A DNA stretch of 64,000 nucleotides from Struthidea cinerea. Its lineage: Eukaryota > Chordata > Aves > Passeriformes > Corcoracidae. Below, one piece after another: positions 1-15,000 of the stretch (positions are counted from its first letter, which is position 1; each line of letters opens with the position of its first letter). The DNA is taken from contig VZTI01003888.1 in the NCBI GenBank assembly GCA_013397865.1, positions 125,996-189,995 on the forward strand, in the 5' to 3' direction. Position numbers and translations under genes: made by a program. The notes beneath the pieces are model-generated. The model was not told the origin of the DNA, did not search any database, and saw only the letters and a program-made list of their open reading frames with translations.

Positions 1-10
1 ACCCATATAG

Positions 11-96
11 CAGAAGAACAGGGAGGAGTGGGGTTGTTTGCCTGTTTTTTCAAACATCTGTCCCAGTCCTGCAGTGAATTTTGGACGTAAGACTGT
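11..96 (+). CDS. SHOC1: SHOC1 exon (first in window, tentative)
   Basis: Open in phase 0 from base 11 after the TAG at 8-10, which doubles as the acceptor AG. It reads ...EEWGCLPVFSN...AVNFGRKT and stops at the donor GTGAGT at 97, leaving two bases (GT). The next exon needs exactly two bases, which is the main support. The acceptor context is cut by the window edge, so the 5' boundary is uncertain. Confidence 0.45.
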
Positions 97-3000
97 GTGA
101 GTACTCTAAATATCCAGTGAAGATAACATGATCCAAATTCTACAATGACTTTCAAGAAATACCAGTAATGGGAGAAAAAAATGCTAGTGTGAAGCTTTAC
201 AGAAATAGCTCTGACCTCCTGATCTGTGGTTGACTAGCAAAACCATGGACCTGTCCAAGGTGGGAGTCCAGATCTCCTAGTGCAGCGCACAGGAAGATGC
301 ATTTAGAGAAAGGGACTCAGGCAGACTTCTACTTCAGTTCAAATTCATGAGCATCCCAGGGCTGGACACAGAACAATTTGTACTCTTCCATCTAAAATAT
401 TCCTCCAGGAAAATAGTGGTGTCAGGGACTGATGAGGAAGTTACTCCCCTAAAAAGTCTCTATAGATTTAGTGCCTGTTATTGTCACAAAGGGCAAGCCT
501 GAGGAAGAGTTTTCTTTCTGCCTGACGAATCTTCATCCCTGTGCTCTTTGTGTCCTTGCTTTACAATGCAAGTAGTAGCCTCATTCCTGAGTTTTACTTC
601 CAAGTATTTTAAAGTTTTTCAGTTAAACCACGGAACATACTTTTAGTTTTCACTTTAACTAACAATAAGCACACGCTGCCTTCTTTCATGCTGAATCTTG
701 CCTGAAGATAGACACTAAAGGTGACAAAGAGAAGTAAGGTGAATAGCTTACAGAGATGTTATGTATAGTAAAAAATTTGACATTGGAAGAAATTAGATCT
801 GCAGCTTTTGCAGAAAGCATTTTTACGTGAGGGGACTTACGTGTTGGGAACTTGAAGAGTTATAATATGAGGGTTTTTTCTGTAGCTGTTTAAGGCAGGC
901 CCCAATATTAGGCGGTTCTACTCTGCAGATAATGCATTATTTCTTGAATTATTTTTTTTTATTAATTACACGAATCGGTATGGCATCACTTGGAATTGCC
1001 TTCTTAGAAAAGGCATGGATTTAGAAAAACTTTTGCCATGTATATGGCTATCAAAACTATTGAGGAGAGTTTCAGTCTTAGACATTAAGTAATACAAAGA
1101 AGTCACTTGCTTTCTTATATGGTCTTTTAAAGAGAATGTTTGACTTTCCAAAATGAGATGAAGATGGAAGAGAGTCAAAATGAATTGCAGGGCATTAAAG
1201 AGGATTTCTGCACTATATCTATAAAACACGAAGAGGTATCATCCTGTTGTTTTATACTATACATTCGTGGTTATTCTACGTTGTGCATATATGTTTGTTC
1301 ACCTGCAAGCCATCTTACTGAATTCTTTTCGTATTTGTCAAATATTTCGAGCTTTCATGTTTTCAAGATTAGAAAACACTGGTATTATTTGTGGTTTTTT
1401 TATTCTTGGATGCTGCTTTAAGGAATCTCCCCTCTGACACGCTGTTTCTCCTGGTACCTGATGTGTTTGCAGTTTTATGTAGATACTTGCTACACTAACA
1501 ATAAAAATTAATCAGAACAGGAAGCCAAGACATGAGCATGGGAAAGGGAAAGCTCCAAGACATGTTCTGGGATTTGGGGGGCCAGCTTGGCTTTTTTTTT
1601 TTAAGAAGTCAAATCTACTTTTTGCTCCATTTTTCAAAATTCTAAAAAACAAACTTTCAGTAAAATAAATGAGGATTTTACTTGATTTGGAACTATAAGT
1701 TAAGATACCCTTTTTACACTCCACTGACTCAATCTGAAATTCTGTAACACTGTATTTTACCCTGTATTGAGAAAAGCTTTGTGTGTGATGTGTAATTGTC
1801 AAGTGATTTATAAGTTTAGAGTTATATTTATTTCATGATTCTGAAGAAGCTTTGGCTGTACAGTAATTTCAAAGGAAATTTACTGGCCATTCTGTTGTGC
1901 TTCATATTTTTTCAGTATTTTCTGTTGCCTGTTGAGTTAGAATTCAGCAAACCCAATAATGGCAGATCTGATTGTGTTACGAGTCCATCATACTTGGAAC
2001 TAAAGAAGGTGTTAAATTTAGCTCCAGTCACTGTAGATGATGAAGACCTTTGCAAACAAGTGATCAGAGAAGGTGAGAGTTGGTTTTCTTAAGCACTTTA
2101 CCTAATTTTCCTTTCATTTTAACACATTTAACATAATCAACCTCTTTTATATTGAGCTCACCTACAAATTACATCTCATCCGATGAGAATTTCTGTGGAT
2201 GAACTAGGAACTGTGCTATACCCAAATTTCTGGTATTGGATATGTCTCCTTAAGGGGTAGTAAACTACCTGCCATTTGATTTAGTCCAGGTTTGTGTTGT
2301 AATCTTGAACACAAATGTAATATGAGCTATGATTTGTGATATATGATCAACCATAATTATAATTATTTGGTCTTGTGTTCTCTAATCTGTTTTTAAGTTT
2401 ACTTTCAGAGACATCCCTAAGAGGATTATATGCAGAACAGTCATACCATAAAAAATGCTTTTGTTGCATTGTAATTGCAAGCACAAAAGCAGATTTCTCG
2501 GTGAAAAATGGTTAAATATTTCCATAGATAACAGGATTATTCTCAATGATGCTAGCAGTTTCTTTAAAGGAGTTTTAGAAAAATTGCTAAATGCTCTTAT
2601 ACTACTGATAAATATAACTTTATTGACAGTCACTGGCTAATGGATTGATTTGTATGACAGTATTTTGTTTAATTGAAAGAAAAGGGCATTACCTGAGGGT
2701 TGGGGGTTTTTTAAGTCAAAATAAATCATTTTTCACTTTTTTGGTGGACAGGAAGCAGCTCAAAGAAGGAAGATCCATGCTTCTGAAGATGGAGTGTGTG
2801 TACTGAATTCTGTGTCTGATAGGGCAGCAGTTTGAAGTAATCCAGTATCTTACTGAAGATAGAAACAAAACTTTTAAAAGTGGTTGTTTGACTGTTTCAT
2901 GTGCATTCCTCTGGTATATTTAGTATGTGCCATGTTTCAAGCCGAGATCGCAGAGATTTGAAGATTCTGTACATAAATATCAATCTATTGGGGGTTTTTT

Positions 3001-6000
3001 GTTGTGTTTTAGTCCTTTTTTAGTAGCAGGAGAATCTACATACACATACTCCTAGTAAACTATATTTAGGGTACTTAATTGTTCTGGAAATTGCTGTAGT
3101 CATAAGAGCTTGGAATAATTCAGATAGTGACTACACAATATTGTGGGGGATTTTTTCTCTCACTTAAGGGACAAGACTGAGCACTGCTCTAATCAGGTAA
3201 AGCATTTGGGGTTACTATGCATGCCTAATTTTTCATAACAATATGCTATGGAGGTTCAATAAAAAGATTGAAAGCTCTGACAGGAAAAATTAATAAATGG
3301 TTCATTTATGGCGCCTTTTAAAATCTGTTTTCAGATCTCAAATCAGAAATTACGTACAAAATAGAAATTTCCAAGTACTGTGCCATTCCACAAGAGGTTT
3401 GCTCCAGCAGTAGCACAAGTATGTTGGAATTCTGTGAGTCAGGTAGGAAGATCTGTGTAAATCAAGGGGTGATATTTAAAATGAATTCTTCAAGTGGTTT
3501 TTCCAATATTCTGTTCGTGGGAGAACATGTACCACATAAATAAGAAGATTTGCTTCATGTAATCTACTATTTTGCACCCACACCATAAGGAGATAGAAGT
3601 GCCCTTCTCCTTTCTAGAGCTTTATAGTCTAAGCACAAGCAACTTTACAATTCCTTCATGTTGCTTTTGGCTGCATGTATGTCTATAACTTCTGCACTTG
3701 ATTACATTTTTATTTCTTTTTTATCTAGCATCTCATCTACTGAGAGAGGATAGATGGAAGTTAAGGCAGTCTGTTTTAAAATTATGGAGTCAAAGAGCAC
3801 AGTTTAAAGTTTGTTAAAGTATTATGTAAACGCTTTCAGAAGAGGGTGGTGGAGAACAATTCGGGTAGAAGTGTTTTGTTTGTAACTTCTAAAGATTCAA
3901 AACCCCTGTGCAGACACTCTGTTTGGCAAATGGTTCAGTAATTACATGCGATTGAGAAGTCATGTAGTCACCAGAGCTGTTTTCTACAGAAATAAACTCA
4001 AAGTGTTAAATAGTTGCTAACATGCATTGAATCCTTGCTTCTACACTGGGATCAGGAAATCCTTCCACCTTTAATATTAAAAGTGTATCAACCTTTAATA
4101 GTTTGAAAACCCAAGTCATGGTGTGTACACCATCTACCAGTGCTGTGCAGCTTTGGTGTCTGACTGCTCAACCTAGTCATCCAACCTTACTTAAGGTTTT
4201 TTTGGGTTCCAGGTGTAATCTTTCAAAATAATGTATAGTCTTCGCTAGCCCTACTATATTCACAGCTAAATTCTGGCTGGCTAAGAGAGGCACAAAAATG
4301 GCTGTGCTGGTAACATTTTTCACCTTTCATTTAATGCAGAAGGACCTGTACAAAGAGTAATATTTACAAATGAATGTGATCTGAGTAGAGTGTCAATACA
4401 TGATTATACATGTACCTCATCCTTTTTTATGTCTATGAAAAGGTCTGTTGATTGTTGCGTTGAACAGTAGCAGTATGATCCATCAGTGCTTGTTCACTTG
4501 ATAGTCTTCCATCTGGAAGTTACCAAAATACTCAAGAACTGTTGAGTTTTCTCAAGACCACAACGCGTCTTGTTGTCTTAGTTTCAACAGGTTTTAAACT
4601 GAGCTGATAGTTGTCCCCTGAAAGCTAATAGTATCATGCTTCAGATGCTATATTGTAGGGGAATTTTGGTTGGAACCATCGTATCAGTTCTAAGTGTCTG
4701 ATATAAAAGCTCAATGCAAACATACCAAATTCCACCAAGGTAAAGTTACGCTTATTTTACATCTGGAGAGTATTGTCTAGCATGAGAAACTGTAATCTGT
4801 GTCTTGTCAGCTCTCTGCTCTTTGCTTCTAAATCTTACAAGCAGGAGGGGCTTCAGTGCAGTAGATCTGAGCAGTTCGGGACTCTTTTCCTGTATGCAGT
4901 AATAATAAATTAAATGTGATCTTCTCTAGGATATTGTCCATTCTTCTGCAGTAGATGAGTAGTCAAGCCATCTTGAATTGTCTTTTAAAGAAAGTGGCTG
5001 CATTAATCTTTATTACCAGTTGCTGCCTTAGCTCGGCTGTTGAATCAGACAGAATTCTATTGTTGGGGCACAATCAGCTTCCGTCTCTCTCTATCTTTTT
5101 TTTTTTTTTTTTTAGGGTAGACTCAGATCTGTAGGATAGAGACCTACAAACCTGTGCAAGCACTGCTAAGACGTAGTTTGATAGCAGAAGTTTCTGTATT
5201 GGGTGTCAAGACCTGACTGTCTTCTCCTTCTTATTAATTTTGCTCTTTATGAGTTACGAGAAGTGAAATATGTTTGCTTGAACTCAGAGAAAAAGCAGTC
5301 ATAAGACTGAGCAGTCTTTCTCTAGTCATTGGGTTTGTTTAAAAAAGGCGTCAAGAGACAAGATAGTTCTCTGAGTCAGCAATGTTCTGAGAAGGGGAGT
5401 GTTACTCTGATTGTAGGCAGAGTTTAACTAATGTAGCTGATAAAAAATTCCAGTCCCAAAGGGAAAAATAACTAGACAAGAATGAATATGAATAGTATCA
5501 CTCAAAGAGAAAGAATAGGTCTTTTTAGATATGGCAGGTATTTTTGCTGTCCTGAGATCAGCTCCTGTCCTGTTCAAAATAAAGTCCTAAAATTGTTGCT
5601 CCTCACAAAAACTGGTTTGTGAGCTGAAGTTTACAGCATATGTTCACTGAGCTTTTTTTTGGTTCTAAGTAAGTGAGAAAGAAGTTCTACTGATTGGAAG
5701 TATGTTGCTTTCTTTTGTACCCAGTTTTATTTCTTACCTTTTTTGTTCTGCTTTTCTGATATGTTTGTGTCCTCTGGTTTTCTAACATTGTCCCTAACCC
5801 TTCCTGCCTAACAATCAGCTTGTTAGGTCCTTCAAGGAGAAGCTGTGAGCAGCTGGACAGGTGGCTGATTCATAGCCTGCTTTGTGCCAATTGGCCAAGC
5901 AATGTGGGTATGATGATTGCATCTACTTACTGCCTGGTGGAATGAATAGGGAATTCATTACAAGTGTTTTTCCGTATGGAGGCACTGATTTATTGACAAT

Positions 6001-9000
6001 TTTTTCTGCCTTAATTTTTACAGAACGTGGAGCAACTGTGGTTTTTGTGATTCCTACTTTCTGGTTAGTAGAATGCCAGAGAGAAGAGTACCAGGGCAAT
6101 CATGCAAACCACCAAAATCAATGAAGTTGCAAATTCCTAATAACACTTGAGTAAAACCCAAATCATGAATATGTCTACATTTAATATGATAGGCAAAAAA
6201 AAAAAAAATAGAATGTTTAAAGTTACTTGCAGAGAACTTTTAACATGCCAGGTTTGTGTACTGCTTTAAAAAAACCCCAAACTGGTGGTGTAATTAATTT
6301 CAGTGATCATCCCTAGAAATTTCAATGAGTACTAATTCTGCTTGAAAGAGTAATTTTTTCTTTAAATCCCTGACTCTTTTTTAAGTTCCTGAGGCCATTC
6401 TTACAGCCATTCTTACAGAATCTTACAGCCACCACAATATTGTCTGTAGTCTCTCTCCTACCTAATTAACTTGGTTTATGGAGGAACTATCTAAGAAGGC
6501 CAACAAGCATGAATATCAAAACCTCAGCCATGGTACCTGATGATTTAATTATAAAAATTGTCTTATATGTGAAGTGTATGTACCCAGAACTACATTAAAG
6601 GAATGTGATCTACACCTTATTATCCCCAAACTGTCTGGAAATTAGATGTGAAGTATTTGGGGTATATAGCTTAGTGAATTGTCCCATGAAAATCTTTTAT
6701 ATTTTAATCCAAAACTTCACTAGTGTAAAATTCGTAGCATGTGTATTTCATTCACAAGTATCTTTGTGATTTTGATTTTTTATTTTTGTTTTGGCTGGGG
6801 CTTTATGCAATTTCCAGATGAATATATTCCATATTTGAAAGATGAAATGGAAGTGCCTTTAACTCCTCCATGCAGACAACAAAGATCATGGGTTAATTTT
6901 CTGTGCAGAGGACTTCAAGAAGAACCTATTTCTCTCTCTGGTAACAGGTAATGAAACCTTGGTAGTGACAAATTCTGTCATGGATCCTCTAAATCATAAA
7001 TCCTCAAAATTATTGAAAAAATAACTTTAGTGTATTTATGAATTGGTACTTACATTCTTTGAGCTGCATATATATTGTGTTTTGTGTGAAAGAGTGACAG
7101 AATGCATGGTCCATATCTGTGGTTTTCCAGGCGAGCCTGAAAAAGAAAAGGAAGTTGCTTCTGTAGACCTCTTTCTCTGGGGGGATTTAATAGCCTGAAA
7201 ATCCAGTCTCCTTTTTACAGTAGGCAACAGTAAATACTTAAAGTATTTAGCAAGTATATGTATGGATGTATGTGCATATTTATACCTATGACAAGCATAT
7301 ATATATTGTGCAAGGATCACATGCAAAATAATATTCAGAAGACGTATAGTAAGAAAGTATTATCTGTTTTGGGGATATCCTCCAACAATAGATTTCAGGC
7401 CTTTCCATGCCAAAATAGGATTAGGATTGCTTCATCTTTTCCTTCTCATCTTACTGGAGACTAGCATTTTTTGCCTTGCTATCTTTCTAACATATGCAGG
7501 AGGAATTTCAATATCCCTTTGGGGTGGGACCCACAATCTAGAGAGAATTCTCATTCAGTGCTGCTTGCTTTCATGACCCAGCCTTGATGGCTCATCTTCT
7601 CATTCTTTCCTGTTGTCCTCTGTATGGATAGGAAAAAAATTTTAATGAACAAGTGAATAAAGAATGAGCTGAAAATTTAAAGACAAAGTGCATCTTTAAA
7701 AATAGTTTTATATAAATCAAAATTCAATAAATAATGCTGCTAAGCTTCATACCTGCAAGTCTTTTTTTATATTCTTCGTAGTATTTTGATTACAGAGCCC
7801 TCTAGGGAACGCTTAGAATCATTGGTATGGCAATCGGAGAAGTATTGGGATAATATGAGCTCTCTTTTGCTTGTCGGTAAGGATTTCTAATTGATGATCA
7901 ATTTCTAATTGATGTCTACGTGTTCCATATACATGGAGAAATATAGCAGAAAAGATAATGTTATATTACAGAGCACATATTTTGAGCCATTGAAGTTTAT
8001 CCAATTACTGTAACCCTCTGAAGTTTGGAAATGTGATTATTTTATAACATATGAAAAGTTACAGTATGGCAACATAGAAATTGTTATTCCATGTATCCTT
8101 CTATGGAGGTAATTTGAATTAAGTAAGAGTTTTATTTTTTTATGACAGTGTTCACTACTATTATATACAATAACTAGTAACTGAAATTTGGTAATCTGTT
8201 GAACTCCTTTCTGTGTGCTATTTTCCCTTACATAATGTTTCAAAATACATATCAATCAATATAATAGTACTGTTAATGGAAAATAATATTGTAACTTCAC
8301 AAGAGTAGAAGAGAAACAGAATACACAAAACCAAAACAAGCTGCAGGCTGTTCGTGAAAGTGCCAGAATATGCATTACCACTATTCCTTAGTTTCATTTT
8401 ATTTTACTTCATTTTACAAGTCTCAGGATTAAGTTATGTATATTGACTTGTCTTGTTGTCCAATTCATTTGTACTTTGAGTTATAGTTGAAAATAATGTA
8501 TGGTATGCTCATTATTATTTCAGTTGATTTTTTTTCAGGTAAGGATTATGATAAGTCTTTGTAACCATGACAATAACCCACAGATAATTAACAAGATAAT
8601 TTGTAACTTTAGTAATGCAGCTACATGTTATTAGATCTGCAAAAAAATTTAAACCCCACTCCTCTTACTCATAGAACTCAGAAAAGGCACACTTGCTCTA
8701 ATAGTGTTAACTGTTCTGATCTTAAATCTGTTGATGGACACAGAGTTACAGATGGAAGTATGAATAATATGTAGTAGGCCACCAGTACTTGGGAACTTTC
8801 ATTTCCCAAGTACGTTTTCATCTTTCTAGATTATTGGTATTATATGTTAATTTCTGGTTCTTTTGTAGAGCATCCAGCTGTTCACCTTGTGCATCAGCGT
8901 CATTCACTGACAGAACTGCAGAAAAACCTGCCAGTTGAGGTCGAAGCACCAATGCTTAGCTCACTAGAGGAGGGCTGGTGGCTTCATATGGGTTTAAATA

Positions 9001-12000
9001 CAGCAGCTGGAGAAATTTTGGAACAATTGAATATGAATGGCAGTAATGCAAACAGTCTGCTTCCTGCAGAAGTAGAAACATTCACACAATTTACATTCTA
9101 TCAATTAGAAAGTAAGTGTCTCCTTTTTTTAAAAAAAGTGATTAAAAGGTGAAGATAGGTACTTTAACAGAGAATCACACAGGGAGTTACATATCTCCAA
9201 GAACAAAGGAAATTAAATATTTCTTAAGAATAAAATGTTTTGCAGCAAAATGAAAGAATAGCCCTACTGCAATTAAGGTATACTTTCTCTAACTTCAAAC
9301 AAATTGTAGGAACAAAAGTGTTTAACTACACAAAGTCATCTTTTCTATTACTATGCAGATGGAGAGTAGCCTCCACCTGTCATATTAGTTTTTAGTAAAA
9401 TAGTTTCATACAGGAGAATTTCTTAACAAGTAGTTGTTTTGCTTTGTAATGTTTTAATAAAGCAGGTATTTGCATAGTCCTACCTGCACAAAGTCAGTGG
9501 GGGGAGTATGTTACAGTGAAAATTCCTTATTTTATGATGCTGTAGAGGGTTTTTCTAATGCAGACTATTTCAAATTTGAACAGCTCATAACTTCAGAATT
9601 TCTCATGGGCGATTTTGCATACTTATAATCAAACTTCAACAAAAAATGCAAAAGTCAGATTTAGTTGTATAACTATGGCCAGACTGCAAGGCGCCAGTTG
9701 TGGTTGTAGAACTCCAAGGATTGACAGTAACATGATATATTGTGAAACAAATAGACACTGCTCATGCAAGAACTTTTTCAATTAACTGCTTTTTACATTT
9801 TTTTAATTGCTTTGCTGCTGTGTTTCAGATAGCTGTGCAGCCACAATGCAAAAAAGTTGTAGTACTACTGAACTATATCTTTAGAGGGAGCCATTTGCAT
9901 TCTTCTTTTTTCCCCTCTAAAAAAAACAACAACAGAAAAAGTTAATTTTGCTTCCTAATGAAGTGTGTCGCATCCCACTTCCTAGAAATCTAGCATCAAT
10001 AAGTACTGTGTGGATGGTGAAAACCTCAAACAATAGCATGGCCTTCTGTGTCTCAACAGTGTGCATTTTTACTTAGGACTAGTCAGTGCAAGTTTTCTAA
10101 AAGGAGATTCTAGTGGTCTGAGAAGGTAGAAAGAACAAATTTTAGAAAATGCCTTCTCTATAAACCATCCAAAGTCCTTAACTCCAATGAGGAGAGAGAA
10201 AAGAAAAAATACCTGCATCGCAGCAAAGAAATTAAATTGTATTTTTCAGGATGGCTTGAAGAGAAGAATTCTGTGACAAACCAAGAGCTGCTTTCTGCTG
10301 AAAGACATCAGTCAGAGAAAGTAGTTAATCCTGACTTGTCACTGCAGACTCAAAGGCAGTGCTTTGCCATGAGTGCTGCATCATCTGCCAAAATTCACAG
10401 TGCAAATACATCTGTGGAAGACCATAGTGGGGGAAGCATAAGAAAGATTAAGACAGAAGAGGCAATTTGTTTCTTAAACCAAGAAAAGAAAACCCCGAAA
10501 CCATCTGAATCAGACAGCTGTAAAGATGTGTCTTCTAAACTAGACACCTCATCCTGTAGTGGAAAGCCTGCATCACTTGGACTCGCTTCTAAATGGGCCA
10601 ACGATGATTCTGATCTGAACAATTTTATTATGATGAGATCTAAACATATAGTCACCCAAAGAGAGGAAAAATATTATGTAGATAGACGTGAAAAAGGTAT
10701 GTGAACCAGTCTATTCTGCCATTTTTCCAGATTTAATTCTTCTCTGTTTTACCAGTTACAATAGATGCTACTTCATACTAGTAGATTTGTGAATTTAAAA
10801 AAAAAATATTTAAAGTAAATTGGCAAAATTTTTATGGTCTTAAATGTAGCTGAATTTTTAGCTAATTATCTTACCTTTTGTTGTTTTCCTTAAGATCTAT
10901 TAGAGTATGTTGGTTGGTTGGTTGGTTGGTTGGTTGGTTGGTTGGTTGGTTGGTTTACTTGGGATGGGATGGGATGGGGGGAGGGGGGGGCAGGGAAGGA
11001 GAGGCTCTTTTTTTGGGACAGGAGGTTTTTTTTGTGTTGGAAGAGGTATTTCATAAAATTAACAGTCGAGTCTATTCCTGTTCTGACAAAGTAACTCTAA
11101 ATGGGACTTACTTCAGAGGATCTCTTCCATCCATATATTCTGAATTGGATCTCCTGGCTACTTTGGAGAAGTAATAATCCTCAAATTCATTGTGGTTATC
11201 AAATAGTAAATATCAGTCCTCTCACTTCTGTAGCCTAGAAGATGAACAAGAGTTGTTCATTTGTGCCAGTTACGTTGGTGCAAACCCTGTCAAACCATCA
11301 AACAGTGAAGCAGAACAGGTGTTACGGAAAACATAAAATTGGTTGGTAGGCCTGTTCTTCTTGATGGCAGTACCTAGGAGAGAATATCAGGCTATGTGTT
11401 CAGCATTGAAGGAATGCAAAATAGCAGAGAGAAAAAAGAAGTAGAAGAATTTTCTTATTTGTTTTTAAAAAGAAGTATCTGTGACATAAAGTAGCAGGTG
11501 ACAGTGGCATACCTTCAAATTCACTTTTCAGGATAAAATTATATGTAAAAAAAACTGAAAATGTTTTTGGACTTTTATGGCAGAATTTTGACACTATATC
11601 TATGTTTTAGTTAAATGTCCCAGCATTAAAAAAAAAAAATGTTACATAAAAGCTTCAGCAATAATTCCTGTAGAATTGGGATACTTGTTTAATTGCAAGC
11701 TTATGTAATATTGTGGAATTAACTATTTCTTGGTAAAACTAATCTGTTTCTGACGCTGTCGGAGATGAATAAAACATTTCATGGTGTCAGAAAGCAATAA
11801 TCCAAATTTTACAAGAGACGAAGGTACCTGAGGGTTTTTGCTGCCATCTAGTGACCTCTGGCCAGAACTGCATCGCCCAACAAGGAATCCAAACATCATT
11901 AATAACAAGCTGTGTCCCATTCACCAATAGCCTTGGGGAGGCTTAAGTAGGTTCAATGCAGGTTAGGATATGTGCACAGGTAGACCGCAGTGTTGCAGAT

Positions 12001-15000
12001 CAATTATGCCTGATATGTGGAGAACCCATTAAAATATGGGGGTATGTGGTAAGTCACATCGGTGTAGAAATAATATAAATCATTGCATACTTTTGCAATA
12101 ATGAAGAGTTTTTGTTAAGGGTCATTCTAACCCTAACTGAAAATTAGAAAGGCCAGCATTACTTCTAGGCCTCTTTGTTGTTTGACTTATTTTTTTCAAG
12201 ATATCGTGTGTAATGTTTAGTTTAGAAAATACACAGGAGGGAAGGAGTAGCAACAATTCAATGGTCCAATTTTCAATCCCAGATAGCTTTTGAAAATAAG
12301 ACAAGTTTTCTAAGTTAACTAGAATAAAAATTCAGTTTTTCTTTTCCTTCTGTCTTTGTATGATTACTTTGTTTTCTGAGGAAACTGACATGCTTTTGTA
12401 GAAAAATCAACAATATTTAGAAGACAACTATTCAGTAAGAACCCCTCTCAGAAAAAAATATTCAGAAATAAAGAGATAGAAGAAGATTTGTGGCCAGAAG
12501 TTGTAGCTCTTGCATCAGTATTTATCAGGAAGAAGGGAAGGCCACTTAGAAATATTAAAAAGTTGCAAAAGATAGCTAGAAGACAGGAGAAAAATTATTT
12601 TCAATATGCAAATTTTTTTCTCTTTTTTTTCCATTTGCAGTTTCTGTGTTCTTTCTGCTTGGCTTACAGTGTCTAACATTTTCTCCTCACACTCACTGAT
12701 ATATTTTTCATAGTTTGAGATGCTTATGGTCATCAGCATCTTTTCTCTCATACATGTTTTTTCTCCATATAAAGGTATATGAGGTTTCCTATGGAGCTAT
12801 ATTATAGAGCGGTAGTACCAGCTCCTTAATTTTCCAAGCTCTGTATTTCTGTCCTTAGGAAGACTAATCTGATAATGCCTGACTTCTTGGGCTGTGAAGG
12901 CAGACAGGGACTAATTTGTTTTTGTGTCTTGTGGTTTTTTTCTACTGTATGAGCCCATGAAAACAATAAAGAATTCAGGAAGAGGAAATGTATGTGTCAC
13001 AGAAACAACTTAATTTGAAAATATTTTTGCATGTAGAATCACTTACAGAATAGTTTTCTTATTCATTGAGCTGTTTTTGTGATATTTATAGCTAAATATT
13101 CACTTGTGGTTTAATTATTTAGTGGTACAGCCTGAAGAGCAGCACATGCATGTTCAAGAAGAGGATGTTTCTGTTTGTGAGACTGTAAAAACAGAGGAAA
13201 AGACCCAAGAGAATGAAGACAGTGTCACTGTCAATATTCTAGCATCAGGTATACTGGTTTTGGAACTACTTTACCTTCTCCCAGCTAACAAGTGACAGGA
13301 CAAGAGGAAATGGTGTCAAGCTGCACCAGACGAGGTTTAGATTGGATATGGGGAAAAAGTTCTTCATTGGAAGGGTGGTCAGGCATTGGAACTGGCTTCC
13401 AAGGGTAGTGGTGGACTCATCATCCCTGGAAGTTTAAAAAGACCTGTGCATGTGGCACTTGGGAACGTGGTTTAATAAACATGGTGGTGCTGGGTTAAGA
13501 GTTGAACTCAGTGATCATAGTGATTCTATGATTCTATATAGTTTTGCAATATAATTTCGTGTTAACTAGTATTGCTCAGACAAATACAGAAATTATTAGA
13601 CTTAATCTCTTCTCTTTGTAACTGTAACTATTGCAAGTAGATGGTATTTATTTTGGCACAGAGGTGAGAGCATGCTATGGAGCTCCATTTTAAGACGAAA
13701 GCCAATTTCATGCAAAGTAAAAAGAGTAACTCAGACTTTGAGTTATGTCTGATCAAAATTAGCAGGCATGAAATCTCTTAGTGCCAATCAGTACCTTCCA
13801 TTTATTATTTTGCACATTTTTGTCTGACAGAGTAGGTGAGAGTTGGAGATGGAAGAGATCAGTTATCATTTTGATAGGGAAGGTCTTTAACACAATAGAA
13901 ATAAACTGCGGATTTATCTCATACATGACTGGGCCTTACCCCTTGAACTCTGGCGGTTGTACAAGGCATTGTATCAAAAAACATAACTGACAACACTTTT
14001 CTCATGTGGTATAAATGCTAGAGGAGAATCCATAAAATACTCATCCAAGCTATTTTACAGCCTCAAATTAAGAATACCCAGCCCTAGGAAGTTGTAGGTG
14101 TAGCAAAGATTAGTTTGGTTTTCCATGAAAATGCATTTGCTCCAACCATGTGCTTAGTGGGATTTTCTTTCACAGAACCAGTGAAAGAGTAGAGCAGTCT
14201 TTTCATCTGCTCCCATCTGAGATGGGAATCATAGCTCTAAGCTTATTTTTTAATAATTTTTTCTAATAAGTTTTGAAGCAAGACTCCTTTAATGCAGCTG
14301 GGGGGAAAAATTAAAGCTTTTCTGCAGTCAAAAAAAAAACTAGCATTTTGAAAATGACTACAATGTAAAAGCAGACTGTAGAACAATTGAGTAGTAGAAC
14401 AATCTTAGCGTGAATCACAGGAGTAGAAAATCCTAACTTCTCATCATGGAGTTTGATCATGTTATGAAATGTATGGAACAGTGTGGTTGCCTGTTGTGAG
14501 GACCTGCTGATTGCTACCACTCAGGAGGCTCTGTGGCAAGCAACTTTTTTTCCATTAATGTTGCAGCTTTCATGAACAAGATAAAGTTGTTAATATTTTG
14601 CTAGGTCTTTTGAATATTCATGTCCAGTAGTGGTATGTGAAACCAAACTTTATTATTATGTTTTGTTCATTGTGTTATCCAGAAAGCCAATGCCAGGCAT
14701 ACTGCCTCTTGGAAGAAGCAGCCATTCCTGTACTAAAAGATTTGACACATCTGGGTGTACTTGCTTCTGTTACTTGGAACTTTGACAGTGTTAAATTTGA
14801 TCATACAAGGTTTTTCTTAAAACAGCAAGAGAAAGTGATATGTGATAATTTTAAACAAGGTATGTCTTTTTAAAAAACATCTCTTCTTTTCTTCTTTAAA
14901 ACCAATACAGATTTAATTGGTGACACAAGGTTCAAGATGTTTTATAAATTAATGATAAATCTTTTAACAGTTTATCTTATAGAGTTACAACAATTGTTTT

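Larger units (their letters stand above)
97..3334 (+). other. SHOC1 5' introns, no further gene seen
   Basis: Covers the gaps between the first exons. AT-rich sequence with short open frames only. I see no recognisable repeat or RNA gene. Any further tiny exon here would break the consistent phase chain unless its length were a multiple of three. Confidence 0.5.

Noticed and set aside
6024..6063. Possible SHOC1 exon (ERGATVVFVIPTF) with AG and GT borders
   Set aside because: Its 40 bases would break the frame between the exons at 3335 and 6818, which join perfectly without it.
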